Origin: Cryobacterium zongtaii
GTDB lineage: Bacteria > Actinomycetota > Actinomycetes > Actinomycetales > Microbacteriaceae
Direction: 5' to 3'
NCBI RefSeq assembly: GCF_002909375.1
Contig: NZ_PPXD01000018.1
Location: 62,001-126,000, forward strand
Length of the DNA stretch: 64,000 nt
A program made the translations under genes and the position numbers. The notes under the pieces are model-generated. The model had not been told where the DNA came from. It did not search any database and saw only the letters and a list, made by a program, of their open reading frames with translations. Of the stretch, positions 52,947 through 62,056 are shown one piece after another; within the stretch, counting starts at the first letter, position 1, and every line of letters starts with the position of its first letter.

Positions 52947-53258
52947 TCAGGATGCTCCGCCGGCCTCATCCATAGCCGCCTCGAGGCGGTCCAGCTTGGC
53001 GGTGAGCTCGCCGGAATAGCCGGGGCGGATGTCGGCCTTGAGCACCAGCGACACCCGGGAGCCGAACGCGCCGACGGCATCCGTCGCCGCCTTGACGACG
53101 GCGAAGACCTCGTCCCAATCGCCTTCGATGGTGGTGAACATCGAATCGGTGTGGTTGGGCAGGCCCGATTCGCGGACGACTTTCACCGCAGCGGCGACGG
53201 CATCGTGCACCGAATCGGTGGGGCCGCCGGAGGGGGCGACCGAGAATGCGACGAGCAT
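52947..53258 (-). CDS. Thiamine-binding-type YkoF/MTH1187 protein
   Basis: 103-aa protein of the MTH1187/YkoF-like family: MLVAFSVAPSGGPTDSVHDAVAAAVKVVRESGL, then DSMFTTIEGDWDEVFAVVKA and GSRVSLVLKADIRPGY. It forms a ferredoxin-like fold; YkoF binds thiamine pyrimidine moieties. AGGAG lies five bases before ATG. It is three bases beyond the GT-C membrane gene, likely co-transcribed. Confidence 0.88.
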   Translation of the reverse strand: MLVAFSVAPSGGPTDSVHDAVAAAVKVVRESGLPNHTDSMFTTIEGDWDEVFAVVKAATDAVGAFGSRVSLVLKADIRPGYSGELTAKLDRLEAAMDEAGGAS

Positions 53259-53260
53259 GA

Positions 53261-54553
53261 CTACTCCTTGAGGATCGGGCGATGCGTTGTGGCACCGGGA
53301 CTGGCGGCGGTGCTCTCTGACAGTGTTGCGGAGGCGGCGCCGAGCCGCCAGATGCGAACGAGCATCCAGCCCAGCAGCACCAGCTCCAGGAGGTTGCGCA
53401 CCGACAGGATCAGCACCATGGCCGGGGTGGTGGCCAGCAGGTCGTTGTAGAAGTACGGGTAGACGATCTGGGTGAGCGCCGCCATCGCCAGGGCCGTGAG
53501 CGCCGGGCCCCGCCAGGCTCGCCAGGAGGAGACCAGGCCGAGGATCAGCGGGGCGGCCAGCCAGGTGATGAACTGCGGCGAGCCCACCTTGTTGACCGCG
53601 ATCAGGGTGAGCACCAGGGCCAGCAGCAGCGGCGGGAACAGCAGATCGGCCGATGCACCGGCGCGTTGGGCGCGCCAGCCCAATAGCAGCACCACGCCGA
53701 CGCAGAGTGCCAAAAGCGGGGTCAGCACCGCCGCCGCGAGGTCGGTGCCCGCACCGATCACCTGGTAGGTCAGGATCTGCTGGTCGTAGTACACGACGGC
53801 GCCGGGGATGCCCAGGGCCGACTGCCACAACCACCAGGACGCCACCGGCGCCTCGATCTGGATCCCCCGGTTGGTCTGCTCGGTCACGAAGCTGAGGATC
53901 GTGACCCCGCTGCCGGCGGCGAGGGCCGCTCCGATGATCAGGGCGGAGGTGCCGGCGAAGGCGGCCAGCACCTGCCAGCGCCGCCTCGAGGCCACCACCA
54001 GCGCGATGATCGCCGCGACCGGCCAGACCTTGACCCAGGTGGCGACGGTCAGGAGCACCGCTCCCCAGAACGGCCGGCTGCGCAGCCAGAGCAGGCCCAG
54101 AATCGCCAGCGGTACGGTCACGGAGTCGATCCTGGCCAACGCGATGGGGCCCAGCAGCAGCAGGAACAGCAGCCACCACCAGGCGGCCAGGGCTGCCGCC
54201 GGACCCGGCCGGCGACCGGTGAGCGCGGCGAAGGCGACCCCGTTGAGCACGGTCACCAGGCCGAGCCAGGTGAGCGCGTACGGCCCGGCGCCGAAGACCA
54301 GCGATGCGAGAATCGGGGCGAGGGCCAGGATCGGGTAGACGAAGTCGGTGTTGATGCCCAGGCTGACGGCGCCGGATGTCGTGGCCTCGGCCCAACCCAG
54401 GTACACCCGTTCCACGTCGCCGAGTGGCCAGCCGATGCCGCTGAGGTTCAGAATGATGAGCACCGCGTGCACGATCGCGAAGCCGCACCACAGCAGGGCG
54501 GGGCGGCGCAGGAATTCAGGCACGCTCCACTGTGGCACACTCCGCTGCGGCAC
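53261..54553 (-). CDS. GT-C / GT87-like polytopic glycosyltransferase
   Basis: 430-aa membrane protein with about ten to eleven helices. An Asp in the first outer loop (GWPLGDVERVYLGWAEA) and the segment TVATWVKVWPVAAIIALVVASRRR resemble GT-C, DUF2029/GT87 mannosyltransferases that use polyprenyl-phosphate sugars outside the membrane. The acceptor is unknown. Three in-frame GTG codons at 54553, 54538 and 54523 lie in a short repeat of GTGCC-type sequence, so the exact start is open. Confidence 0.78.
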   Translation of the reverse strand: MPQRSVPQWSVPEFLRRPALLWCGFAIVHAVLIILNLSGIGWPLGDVERVYLGWAEATTSGAVSLGINTDFVYPILALAPILASLVFGAGPYALTWLGLVTVLNGVAFAALTGRRPGPAAALAAWWWLLFLLLLGPIALARIDSVTVPLAILGLLWLRSRPFWGAVLLTVATWVKVWPVAAIIALVVASRRRWQVLAAFAGTSALIIGAALAAGSGVTILSFVTEQTNRGIQIEAPVASWWLWQSALGIPGAVVYYDQQILTYQVIGAGTDLAAAVLTPLLALCVGVVLLLGWRAQRAGASADLLFPPLLLALVLTLIAVNKVGSPQFITWLAAPLILGLVSSWRAWRGPALTALAMAALTQIVYPYFYNDLLATTPAMVLILSVRNLLELVLLGWMLVRIWRLGAASATLSESTAASPGATTHRPILKE

Positions 54554-54573
54554 ACTCCCCCGGCGCCGCCGGG

Positions 54574-55416
54574 TCAGGCCAGCAGCGCCGCGATCGTCGC
54601 CGGAACGGCCAGGGCCACGTCGAGCGCCACGATCGGGCCACCGCCGGACGCCCGGTGCGCCGCCGCCGCGTGCACGAATGCGGCCGTGGCGGCGAGCGCG
54701 GCGAGCGCGTCGGCATCCGCCTGGATACGCCCGCTGTTCGTGGCCAGCAGGGCACCGAGGATGCCGGCCAGCACGTCACCGGAACCGGCCGTCGCCAGCC
54801 AGGCGGGGGCGCCGGATACCGTCAGGCGGATACCGGACGGTGAGGCCAGGTGGGTGACGCTGCCCTTCACCAGCACCGTGACATCGAGCAGGACGGCGGC
54901 GCGGATCGCCCACTCCCCCGGCTCACCGGCGATGTCGTCGACGGTGACATTCTCGCCGGACCGGCCCAGCAGAGCGGCCAGTTCCCGGTAGTGCGGGGTG
55001 ATCAGCCGGGGGCCGGTGCCGGCACCGACCAAATCGAGCGCGCCGGCGTCGAGCACCGTCGGCAGACCCTGACGGAGCGCCTTCTGCAGCTGTTTGGTGG
55101 TCTCCGGGCTGCGGCTGCCGGCGTCCATGCCCGAGCCGAGCAGCCAGGCCTGCACCCGGCCGTCGACCGTCACCACCTCCGGACGGCGCTGCATCACGAG
55201 GGTCCCGACCCGGCGGGGACCGAGGTAGCGCAGCATGCCCACCCCGGTGCGGCTCGCGGCTTCCACACCGAGCACCGCCGCGCCCGGGTACTCGGTGGAA
55301 CCCGTGCGCACGCCCAGCACGCCGCGGCTGTACTTGTCATCGGTCGCCTGCGGCACCGCGATCCAGTCGCGGGCCTGGGCGGCCTCCCATTCCAGCCATC
55401 GTCGAGGTTTCGCCAT
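54574..55416 (-). CDS. nnrD: ADP-dependent NAD(P)H-hydrate dehydratase
   Basis: 280-aa ribokinase-fold repair enzyme that reconverts damaged NAD(P)H hydrate to NAD(P)H. KYSRGVLGVRTGS, GVGMLRYLGP, LLGSGMD, LITPHYRELAALLG and the phosphate loop WLATAGSGDVLAGILGALLA are family signatures. The NnrE epimerase domain is absent, as in stand-alone NnrD. TATCGT is six bases before ATG 55416: leaderless. It is divergent from the OYE gene with overlapping -10 boxes. Confidence 0.93.
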   Translation of the reverse strand: MAKPRRWLEWEAAQARDWIAVPQATDDKYSRGVLGVRTGSTEYPGAAVLGVEAASRTGVGMLRYLGPRRVGTLVMQRRPEVVTVDGRVQAWLLGSGMDAGSRSPETTKQLQKALRQGLPTVLDAGALDLVGAGTGPRLITPHYRELAALLGRSGENVTVDDIAGEPGEWAIRAAVLLDVTVLVKGSVTHLASPSGIRLTVSGAPAWLATAGSGDVLAGILGALLATNSGRIQADADALAALAATAAFVHAAAAHRASGGGPIVALDVALAVPATIAALLA

Positions 55417-55422
55417 GCACTC

Positions 55423-55432
55423 ACGATAGGTT
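55423..55432. promoter_or_regulatory. Overlapping divergent -10 boxes (nnrD / OYE)
   Basis: Minus strand TATCGT (55423-55428) and plus strand TAGGTT (55427-55432) share two bases, and each is exactly six bases from its start codon. Both transcripts would be leaderless and the promoters compete for polymerase. Confidence 0.65.
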
Positions 55433-55438
55433 GTTTCG

Positions 55439-56575
55439 GTGTCCGATATCAGCACCGTCCTCGCCCCCGCCGCAGCCGATTCCGCCGCGGCGGTCTCCCT
55501 GTTCGACCCGATCAGCCTGCGCGAGGTTGTCATTCGCAACCGGCTCTGGGTCGCGCCGATGTGCCAGTACTCCGTCATCGAGCGGGACGGCGTGCCGACC
55601 GACTGGCACCTGGTGCACCTGGGCTCGATGGCCGCGGGCGGCGCCGGGCTGATCGTCACCGAGGCCACCGCCGTCAGCCCGGAGGGCCGCATCACCGACC
55701 GGGACACCGGGATCTGGAACGACACCCAGGCGTCCGCCTGGGCGCACATCGTCGACTATCTGCACGGGCAGGGCGCCACCGCCGGCATCCAGCTCGCCCA
55801 CGCCGGCCGGAAGGCGTCCACCTGGCCGGCCTGGGGCACCAGCCTGCACGGCAGCGTGCCCGCCGACCAGGGCGGCTGGCCGACGCTGGGGCCCTCCGCC
55901 ATCGCCTTCCCCGGCTACGCGGCACCGATGGCACTCGACCACGCGGGCATCGATACCGTCGTCGCCGACTTCGTCACGGCCGCTCGACGCGCCATCGTCG
56001 CCGGCTTCGACGTCCTGGAACTGCACGCCGCCCACGGCTACCTCTTGCACCAGTTCCTGTCCCCGCTGAGCAATCAGCGCACCGACGAGTTCGGCGGCTC
56101 ACTGGAGAACCGGGCCCGCCTGCTCCTGCGCGTGGTGAAGGCCGTCCGGGCCGAGGTCGGCGAGAGTATTCCGCTACTGGTGCGGTTCTCCGCCACCGAC
56201 TACACAGTCGACGGTTGGAGTGTGGAGGAGACCGCCGTCGTCGCCGGGTGGGCCGCCCAGGCCGGGGCCGACTTCTTCGACGTGTCCTCCGGCGGCAACG
56301 TCACCGGCGTGCAGATTCCCCTGACTCCCGGGTACCAGGTTCCCCTGGCGCAATTCGTCAAGGCCACTGCCGCCGTACCGGTCAACGCCGTCGGGCTCAT
56401 CACGACAGCCGCACACGCTAACGACATCGTTGCCTCCGGCGCGGCGGATGCCGTCATGCTCGGCCGCGAGTTCCTTCGCGACCCGCACTTCGCCCTCCGC
56501 GCCGCCGCCGAGCTGGGCGTGCCACTGGACTACTGGCCCGGCCAGTACGCCAGGGCAGCCTGGCCGGCGGTCTAG
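55439..56575 (+). CDS. Old yellow enzyme (YqjM-like NADH:flavin oxidoreductase)
   Basis: 378-aa FMN barrel enzyme. VAPMCQYSVIERDG contains the YqjM Cys and Tyr, GLIVTEATAVSPEGR, QLAHAGRKASTW and HAAHGYLLHQFLSPLSNQR follow with the substrate His pair positions, and ADAVMLGREFLRDPHF closes the FMN phosphate site. It reduces activated C=C bonds of electrophiles such as enones, using NADPH. GTG 55439 is a leaderless start. It shares its promoter region with nnrD. Confidence 0.92.
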   Translation: MSDISTVLAPAAADSAAAVSLFDPISLREVVIRNRLWVAPMCQYSVIERDGVPTDWHLVHLGSMAAGGAGLIVTEATAVSPEGRITDRDTGIWNDTQASAWAHIVDYLHGQGATAGIQLAHAGRKASTWPAWGTSLHGSVPADQGGWPTLGPSAIAFPGYAAPMALDHAGIDTVVADFVTAARRAIVAGFDVLELHAAHGYLLHQFLSPLSNQRTDEFGGSLENRARLLLRVVKAVRAEVGESIPLLVRFSATDYTVDGWSVEETAVVAGWAAQAGADFFDVSSGGNVTGVQIPLTPGYQVPLAQFVKATAAVPVNAVGLITTAAHANDIVASGAADAVMLGREFLRDPHFALRAAAELGVPLDYWPGQYARAAWPAV

Positions 56576-56579
56576 CGAC

Positions 56580-56957
56580 CTATACCTCCTGGGCGACGCA
56601 GAGGATGTTGCCCTCCGAGTCCTTGAACCAGGCGGCACGTTCCTGGTCGGTGGTGGCAATGCCGTTCTCGGTTTTCAGGCCGGGCAGGTCGTACTCCTCG
56701 AACACCACCCCCGCCTCCCTCAGCCGGGCGACCTCGGCGTCGACGTCGTCGGCCATCCAGATCAGGGCCGTGTTCTTGGCCGTGCCCGCGTTCTCGGTTT
56801 CGTACACCAGCACCGACCCGCCGGAGGGGGTGCGGAAGCGCATCTCGCCCTCGCGGACGTCGGTGGGCTCCAGGCCGAGCTTGTCGGTGTAAAAGGACCG
56901 GGCCCGCTTGATGTCCCTGGCGGGCAGGACCGCCACGGTTTCCAGTTGACTCAACAT
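56580..56957 (-). CDS. VOC/glyoxalase-family protein
   Basis: 125-aa vicinal-oxygen-chelate protein: two beta-alpha-beta-beta-beta units with VLPARDIKRARSFYTDKLGLEP at the start and AAWFKDSEGNILCVAQ at the end. The Glu in EGNILC is a possible metal ligand; other ligands are unclear. Members bind small molecules or resist antibiotics; the function here is unknown. GAGGA precedes ATG by about eight bases. Confidence 0.86.
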   Translation of the reverse strand: MLSQLETVAVLPARDIKRARSFYTDKLGLEPTDVREGEMRFRTPSGGSVLVYETENAGTAKNTALIWMADDVDAEVARLREAGVVFEEYDLPGLKTENGIATTDQERAAWFKDSEGNILCVAQEV

Positions 56958-57062
56958 GAGTGTGTCCTCGCTTTCCAGCTATGCCTGTCAGGGTACGCCG
57001 GGTGCCCCAGGCCCACGAGGGGGCCCGGTCGTCGCCGGGCGAGAAGAACTAGGCTGGACCGA

Positions 57063-57914
57063 ATGACCCACCCGAGTGAGACCGCCACCAGCCGGCCGAC
57101 CGACATCCGCCTGATCGCCAGCGACATGGACGGCACCCTGCTCGACGCCGACGGAGCGGTCCCCGAGCGCTTCTGGCCGCTGCTGGAGAGCATCCTGGCG
57201 GCCGGGATCCTGTTCTCCCCGGCAAGCGGGCGTCAGTACCAGACGCTGCAGGCCGTCTTCGGCGACCGGGACGGGCTGGTCTACATCGCCGAGAACGGCA
57301 CCAACATTGTGCGGGACGGCGTCAGCATCGCCATCGAACCCGTCGTCGGATCGATCATCGCCCCGGTCGTCGAGTGGGTGCGGGCCCAGGCCGCCGCCGG
57401 CGCCGACCTGGGCATCGTGGTGTGCGGGGCCAGGTCCGCGTACATCGAACGGACCGATGAGGCTTTCGTCGCGCAGGTGCGTCCGTACTACGCGGCCCTG
57501 GCAACGGTCGCCGATGTCACGGTGGCCGCCGCGGACGATGACGTGCTCAAACTGGCGATCTTCGACGCCGGCCGCGCCGAGACCCGCACCGGACCGGCCG
57601 TTCGCGCCCTCGACCTGGCCGCCGATGTTGTCGTCTCCGGCGCCAACTGGGTCGACATCATGCGGCCGGGAGCCAACAAGGGCACGGCGCTCATCCGTCT
57701 GCAGCAGCACCTGGGCATCAGCCGGGAGCAGACCATGGCCTTCGGCGATTACCTGAACGACGCCGAGATGCTCGACGCCGCCGGGCACTCCTATGCCGTC
57801 GCCAACGGCCACCCGAGCATCCGCGCGCGGGCCAGGCACCAGGCTCCGTCGAACCTGGATGAGGGCGTCATCACGAGCATCCTCGCGGCGTTGCCGGCGC
57901 TGGCAACGGCCTGA
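57063..57914 (+). CDS. HAD hydrolase, Cof subfamily (IIB)
   Basis: 283-aa Cof-type phosphatase. Nucleophile Asp in IASDMDGTLLD (residues 18-28), FSPASGRQYQTL motif II, cap domain about 90-195, MRPGANKGTALIRL motif III and AFGDYLNDAEML motif IV. Such enzymes dephosphorylate sugar phosphates or flavin intermediates. TAGGCT seven bases before ATG indicates a leaderless start. It converges on the CNNM gene with one base between stops. Confidence 0.92.
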   Translation: MTHPSETATSRPTDIRLIASDMDGTLLDADGAVPERFWPLLESILAAGILFSPASGRQYQTLQAVFGDRDGLVYIAENGTNIVRDGVSIAIEPVVGSIIAPVVEWVRAQAAAGADLGIVVCGARSAYIERTDEAFVAQVRPYYAALATVADVTVAAADDDVLKLAIFDAGRAETRTGPAVRALDLAADVVVSGANWVDIMRPGANKGTALIRLQQHLGISREQTMAFGDYLNDAEMLDAAGHSYAVANGHPSIRARARHQAPSNLDEGVITSILAALPALATA

Positions 57915-57915
57915 C

Positions 57916-58983
57916 CTAGAGCCGGCGGGTGGCGTCCTGCACTTCGCCGACGAGCTCCTCGATGATGTCCTCCAGGAACAGCACTCCGGTGGCGTCACCG
58001 GTGACGGTGAAGGTGCGGGCCAGGTGTGCGCCGGAGCGGCGCATGGTGGCCAGGGCATCCTCGAGGTCGGTGTCCTCGAAGATCGACACCAGTTGGCGGA
58101 TCAGCTTGGCCGGGATCGGGTCGGTGTAGCCGGTCCTGCCGGTGTCGACGGGGTCGACCGGGTCGACGTCCAGGCCGAGCACGTCCTTGAGGTGAATGTA
58201 ACCGCTGGGCTCGCCGGATTCGTAGTCGAGCACGTAGCGCGAGAATCCGTGCCGGGTGACGGCCTTCTCCACGTCGGCGGGGGTGGCCGATTCCGGCAGG
58301 GTGACCAGCTGGTCCAGAGGCACGGCGATGTCCTTGGCCGTCTTGGTGGTGAACTCGAACGCCGCTGACAGCGCGCCGGAGTCGTCGCTGAGCACGCCCT
58401 CCCTGGTGGACTGCGTGACGATGGTTGCCACCTCGTCGAGGGTGTAAGTGCTCGTAGCCTCGTTCTTGGGTGCAACACCGAACAGGCGCAGCACGCCGTT
58501 GGCGGTGGAGTTCAGGGCCACGATGACGGGCTTGACGAGGCGGCCGAAGAACACCAGCGGCGGGGCCAGGATCAGGACGGCCTGGTCGGGGATCGAGAAT
58601 GAGAGGTTCTTGGGAACCATCTCGCCGAAGACGACGTGCAGGTACGACACTATGAGCAGCGCCATGATGAACGCGATGGTGCCGATGGCCTCTTCGGGGA
58701 GCCCGGTGAGCTTCAGCGGGATCTCCAGCAGGTGGTGGATCGCCGGCTCCGACACGTTCAGGATCAGCAGCGAGCACACCGTGATGCCCAGCTGGGAGGT
58801 CGCCAGCATCAGCGTGGCATGCTCCATGGCCCACAGCGCGGTCTTGGCGCTGCGCTTGCCGGCCTCCGCGAGGGGTTCGATCTGGGAGCGGCGCGCTGAG
58901 ATCACGGCGAATTCGGCGGCGACGAAGAACGCGTTGCCGAGCAGCAGCACGAACAGCCAGCCGAGTCCGGCCCAGTCGTTCAT
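57916..58983 (-). CDS. CNNM/DUF21-CBS protein (hemolysin family), short form
   Basis: 355-aa membrane protein: a DUF21 domain with three to four helices (LFVLLLGNAFFVAAEFAVISARR; ATSQLGITVCSLLILNVSEPAI; FGEMVPKNLSFSIPDQAVLI), then two CBS domains (about 205-330). No CorC-HlyC domain follows. The family is linked to Mg or Co efflux and signalling; hemolysis is a historic name. Its ATG overlaps the stop of the longer paralogue by four bases. Confidence 0.9.
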   Translation of the reverse strand: MNDWAGLGWLFVLLLGNAFFVAAEFAVISARRSQIEPLAEAGKRSAKTALWAMEHATLMLATSQLGITVCSLLILNVSEPAIHHLLEIPLKLTGLPEEAIGTIAFIMALLIVSYLHVVFGEMVPKNLSFSIPDQAVLILAPPLVFFGRLVKPVIVALNSTANGVLRLFGVAPKNEATSTYTLDEVATIVTQSTREGVLSDDSGALSAAFEFTTKTAKDIAVPLDQLVTLPESATPADVEKAVTRHGFSRYVLDYESGEPSGYIHLKDVLGLDVDPVDPVDTGRTGYTDPIPAKLIRQLVSIFEDTDLEDALATMRRSGAHLARTFTVTGDATGVLFLEDIIEELVGEVQDATRRL

Positions 58984-60374
58984 CGGCCGCTCACCCGCTT
59001 GGTCTGTGATGAAGTGGTCACTGGTGCCTTCTGGATGGTGCGCACGGCGCCGGTCGCGGGCGCGCCGGGTTCGACAGGGTCAGGGGTGTAGCGCAAGCGG
59101 TCGATGCGACGGCCGTCGAGCCGTTCCACCCGCAGTTCACCGGTGGCGATGCGCACGAGGTCGCCGACGACGGGCAGCCGGCCGAGTTCGCTCATCACGT
59201 AGCCGGCGACGGTCTCGTATGGGCCGTCCTCTGGCACGGTCAGGCCGGCCCGCTCGTGCAGCTCGTCCGGCCGCAACATGCCGGGGAAGGTCAGGGAGCC
59301 CTGCGAGCGCACGATGCCGGCCCTGGTGCGGTCGTGCTCGTCGGCGACCTCGCCGACGAGTTCCTCCACCAGGTCCTCCAGGGTGACGACGCCGGCGGTT
59401 CCGCCATATTCGTCGACGACGACGGCCATCTGGAAGCCGCGGCCCCGCAGCTCGCCGAGTAACCCGTCGAGCTTCATAGTCTCCGGCACGCGCAGTGCTT
59501 CGGACTGCAGGGCCGACACCGGCACGTCCGAGCGTCGTTTGCGCGGTACGGCCACGGCCTGCTTGACGTGGACGATTCCGACGACGTCGTCGGCGCTCTC
59601 GTCGATGACGGGGAAGCGGGAGTAGCCGGTCTGCCTGGTGAGGTCGATGACGGCCTGCGCGCTGGCGTTGCGCTGAATGCTGGCGAGCCGGGGGCGGGGG
59701 GTCATCACGTCGGATGCGGTGTGCCCGGAGAACAGCAGGGTGCGGTGCAGCAGGGTCGCCGTGTCGGCCTCGAGCAGGCCGGCGCTGGCGGACCGGCGCA
59801 CGAGCGAGGAGAGTTCCTCGGCAGTGCGGGCCCCGGAGATCTCTTCCTTGGGTTCGATGCCGACCATCCGGAGGAGGCCGTTGGCGCTTTCATTCAGCAC
59901 GGTGACCGCGGGCTTGAACACCGTGGTGAACACGGTCTGGAACGGGATGACGACCTTGGCGGTCTGGATCGGCAGCGCCAGGGCGAAGTTCTTGGGCACG
60001 AGCTCACCGACGATCATCGAGACCAGGGTCGCGAGCACGATGGCGACGGCCGATCCCACCACCGGCACCGCGGGCTCGGGGATGCCGACCAGGCCCAGCG
60101 GTCCCGCGAGCAGGGAACTGATCGCGGGCTCCAGCGCATACCCGGTGAGCAGGGTCGTCAGGGTGATACCCAGCTGGGCGCTGGAGAGGTGCGTCGAGGT
60201 GATCTTGAGCGCGGCGATGGTCATCGCCAGGCGGGTTTCCCCGCGGTCGCGGCGCGCCTCGAGGTCGGATCGGTCGAGGTTGACCAGCGCGAATTCGCTG
60301 GCCACGAACAGGCCCGTGCCCAGGGTCAGGATCAGGCCGATCCCGAGCATGATCCACTCATACACGGGCAGCAC
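58980..60374 (-). CDS. CNNM/DUF21-CBS-CorC_HlyC protein
   Basis: 464-aa paralogue with the full order DUF21 (SEFALVNLDRSDLEARRDRG; SAQLGITLTTLLTGYALEPAI; VGELVPKNFALALPIQTAKV), two CBS domains (VMTPRPRLASIQ ... VVDEYGGTAGVVTLEDLVEELVGE) and a C-terminal CorC_HlyC domain (about 350-430, GYVMSELGRLPVVGDLVRI). ATP or Mg sensing by CBS domains is typical. GTG 60374 is the likely start. A TATAGT at 60446-60451 on its strand may be the operon -10. Confidence 0.9.
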   Translation of the reverse strand: MLPVYEWIMLGIGLILTLGTGLFVASEFALVNLDRSDLEARRDRGETRLAMTIAALKITSTHLSSAQLGITLTTLLTGYALEPAISSLLAGPLGLVGIPEPAVPVVGSAVAIVLATLVSMIVGELVPKNFALALPIQTAKVVIPFQTVFTTVFKPAVTVLNESANGLLRMVGIEPKEEISGARTAEELSSLVRRSASAGLLEADTATLLHRTLLFSGHTASDVMTPRPRLASIQRNASAQAVIDLTRQTGYSRFPVIDESADDVVGIVHVKQAVAVPRKRRSDVPVSALQSEALRVPETMKLDGLLGELRGRGFQMAVVVDEYGGTAGVVTLEDLVEELVGEVADEHDRTRAGIVRSQGSLTFPGMLRPDELHERAGLTVPEDGPYETVAGYVMSELGRLPVVGDLVRIATGELRVERLDGRRIDRLRYTPDPVEPGAPATGAVRTIQKAPVTTSSQTKRVSGR

Positions 60375-60482
60375 CGCCGCGGGTCACGGGCGAGGGTTTA
60401 TGGTCGGGTGAATTCGCAGAAGGGGGGTCGTCCATTAGAGGGTCAACTATACCGGGGCTGCCTGTGCGGTAGCACGCCTGCG

Positions 60483-61922
60483 TTACCAGGAAACCACGAG
60501 CGCCTTGCCCTCTTCGTAGCCGGCTGCGGACTGGATTCCGACCTTCGCCCGGTCGTGGAATTCGGCCACGCTGGCCGCCCCCGCGTAGGTGAACGAGCTG
60601 CGCACCCCGGAGGTGATCATGTCGAGCAGGTCTTCGAGCGAGGGACGCAACGGGTCCAGGTAGATCTTCGAGGACGAGATGCCCTCGGCGAACAGGGTTT
60701 TGCGGGCCAGTTCGTAGGCGTCGAGCCTGTCGAAGCGCTGCTGCACGGCCTTGGTCGATGCCATGCCCCAGCTCTCCTTGTAGAGGGCGCCGGATGCGTC
60801 GGTGTCCAGGGTGCCCGGCGCTTCGATGGTGCCCGCGAACCAGGACCCGATCATCACCGACGCGGCCCCGGCGGCGAGCGCGAGCGCCACGTCGCGCGGG
60901 TAGCGCACCCCGCCATCCGCCCAGACGTGTGCGCCGAGCTTGCCGGCGGCTTCGGCGGTCTCGATCACGGCGGAGAACTGCGGGCGACCCACGGCCGTCA
61001 TCATCCGGGTGGTGCACATGGCGCCGGGCCCGACGCCCACCTTGATGATGTTCGCCCCGGCGCCGACGAGGTGCTCGACGGCGTCGGCGGTGACCACATT
61101 GCCGGCCACGATGGGGATGCCGAGCTTGAGCTCCGAAACCGTGCGCAGCGCGCGGATCATGCCGGCCTGGTGGCCGTGCGCGGTGTCGAGCACCAGCACG
61201 TCGACGCCGGCGGCGGCGAGCGCGCGGGCCTTGGCGGCGACGTCGCCGTTGATCCCGACGGCGGCGGCGACGAGGAGCCGGCCGGACGCATCGACGGCCG
61301 GCTGGTACAGCGTGGAGCGCAGGGCGCTCTTGCGGCTGAGCGTGCCGATCAGCTTGCCGCGCAGCAACACCGGCGCGAAGTCGAGGTCGGCGGCCGTCAT
61401 CACGTCGAAAGCGCTGCGCGGCCCGTCGATGTCTTCGGCGTCGAGGGAGGTGAGCGGGCCGTGCAGCAGATCGCCCAGGCGGGCGTCCGGTAACGCCGAG
61501 GCGAGCCTGGCCGCGTCGATGCAGCCCAGGTAGGTATCGTCACCGTCGTGGATGACCAGGCCCTGACCGGTGACCGGCGGGACCTGGCGCAGCGCGTCGG
61601 CCACGGTGGCGTCGGGGGCGAACACGAACGGGGTGTCGTACTGCACGGGCTGCGACTTCACCCAGCGGATGGCCGCATCCAGGTCCTGCAGGTGCATGTC
61701 CTGCGGCAACACGCCGAGGCCGCCACGCCGGGCGAGAGATGCCGCCAGGCGGGGACCGGTCACCGAGTTCATATTGGCCGAGACGATCGGGATCGTGGCC
61801 GCGGTGCCGTCTCCCGGCGCGAGGGACACGTCGAGCCGACTGCTGATCGCAGACTGGCTGGGCACCAGGAAGACGTCGGAATAGGTCAAATCGTGGCGGG
61901 GAACCGCTCCATAGAACTGCAT
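60483..61922 (-). CDS. guaB1: GuaB1-family GMP reductase
   Basis: 479-aa IMPDH/GMPR barrel enzyme. Catalytic Cys in GVGPGAMCTTRMMTAVGRPQ, phosphate site VWADGGVRYPRDVALALAAGAASVMIG, and a CBS pair inserted at roughly 95-215. GuaB1 proteins of actinobacteria were shown to be NADPH-GMP reductases (GMP to IMP), not IMP dehydrogenases; assigning this one to that group is by resemblance. TAGCGT seven bases before ATG suggests a leaderless transcript. It is divergent from odhA. Confidence 0.9.
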   Translation of the reverse strand: MQFYGAVPRHDLTYSDVFLVPSQSAISSRLDVSLAPGDGTAATIPIVSANMNSVTGPRLAASLARRGGLGVLPQDMHLQDLDAAIRWVKSQPVQYDTPFVFAPDATVADALRQVPPVTGQGLVIHDGDDTYLGCIDAARLASALPDARLGDLLHGPLTSLDAEDIDGPRSAFDVMTAADLDFAPVLLRGKLIGTLSRKSALRSTLYQPAVDASGRLLVAAAVGINGDVAAKARALAAAGVDVLVLDTAHGHQAGMIRALRTVSELKLGIPIVAGNVVTADAVEHLVGAGANIIKVGVGPGAMCTTRMMTAVGRPQFSAVIETAEAAGKLGAHVWADGGVRYPRDVALALAAGAASVMIGSWFAGTIEAPGTLDTDASGALYKESWGMASTKAVQQRFDRLDAYELARKTLFAEGISSSKIYLDPLRPSLEDLLDMITSGVRSSFTYAGAASVAEFHDRAKVGIQSAAGYEEGKALVVSW

Positions 61923-62056
61923 GTTTTTAACGCTAGTCCTCCCAAGCCGTACCGGTGCAGCACCTCGATGGGATTAGTCTTGATATCAACACACTGACCC
62001 GGCGGTTGTGATCGCCATGGACAATCAGAATCAACGAAGAGAGTGGGCGATCAGCT

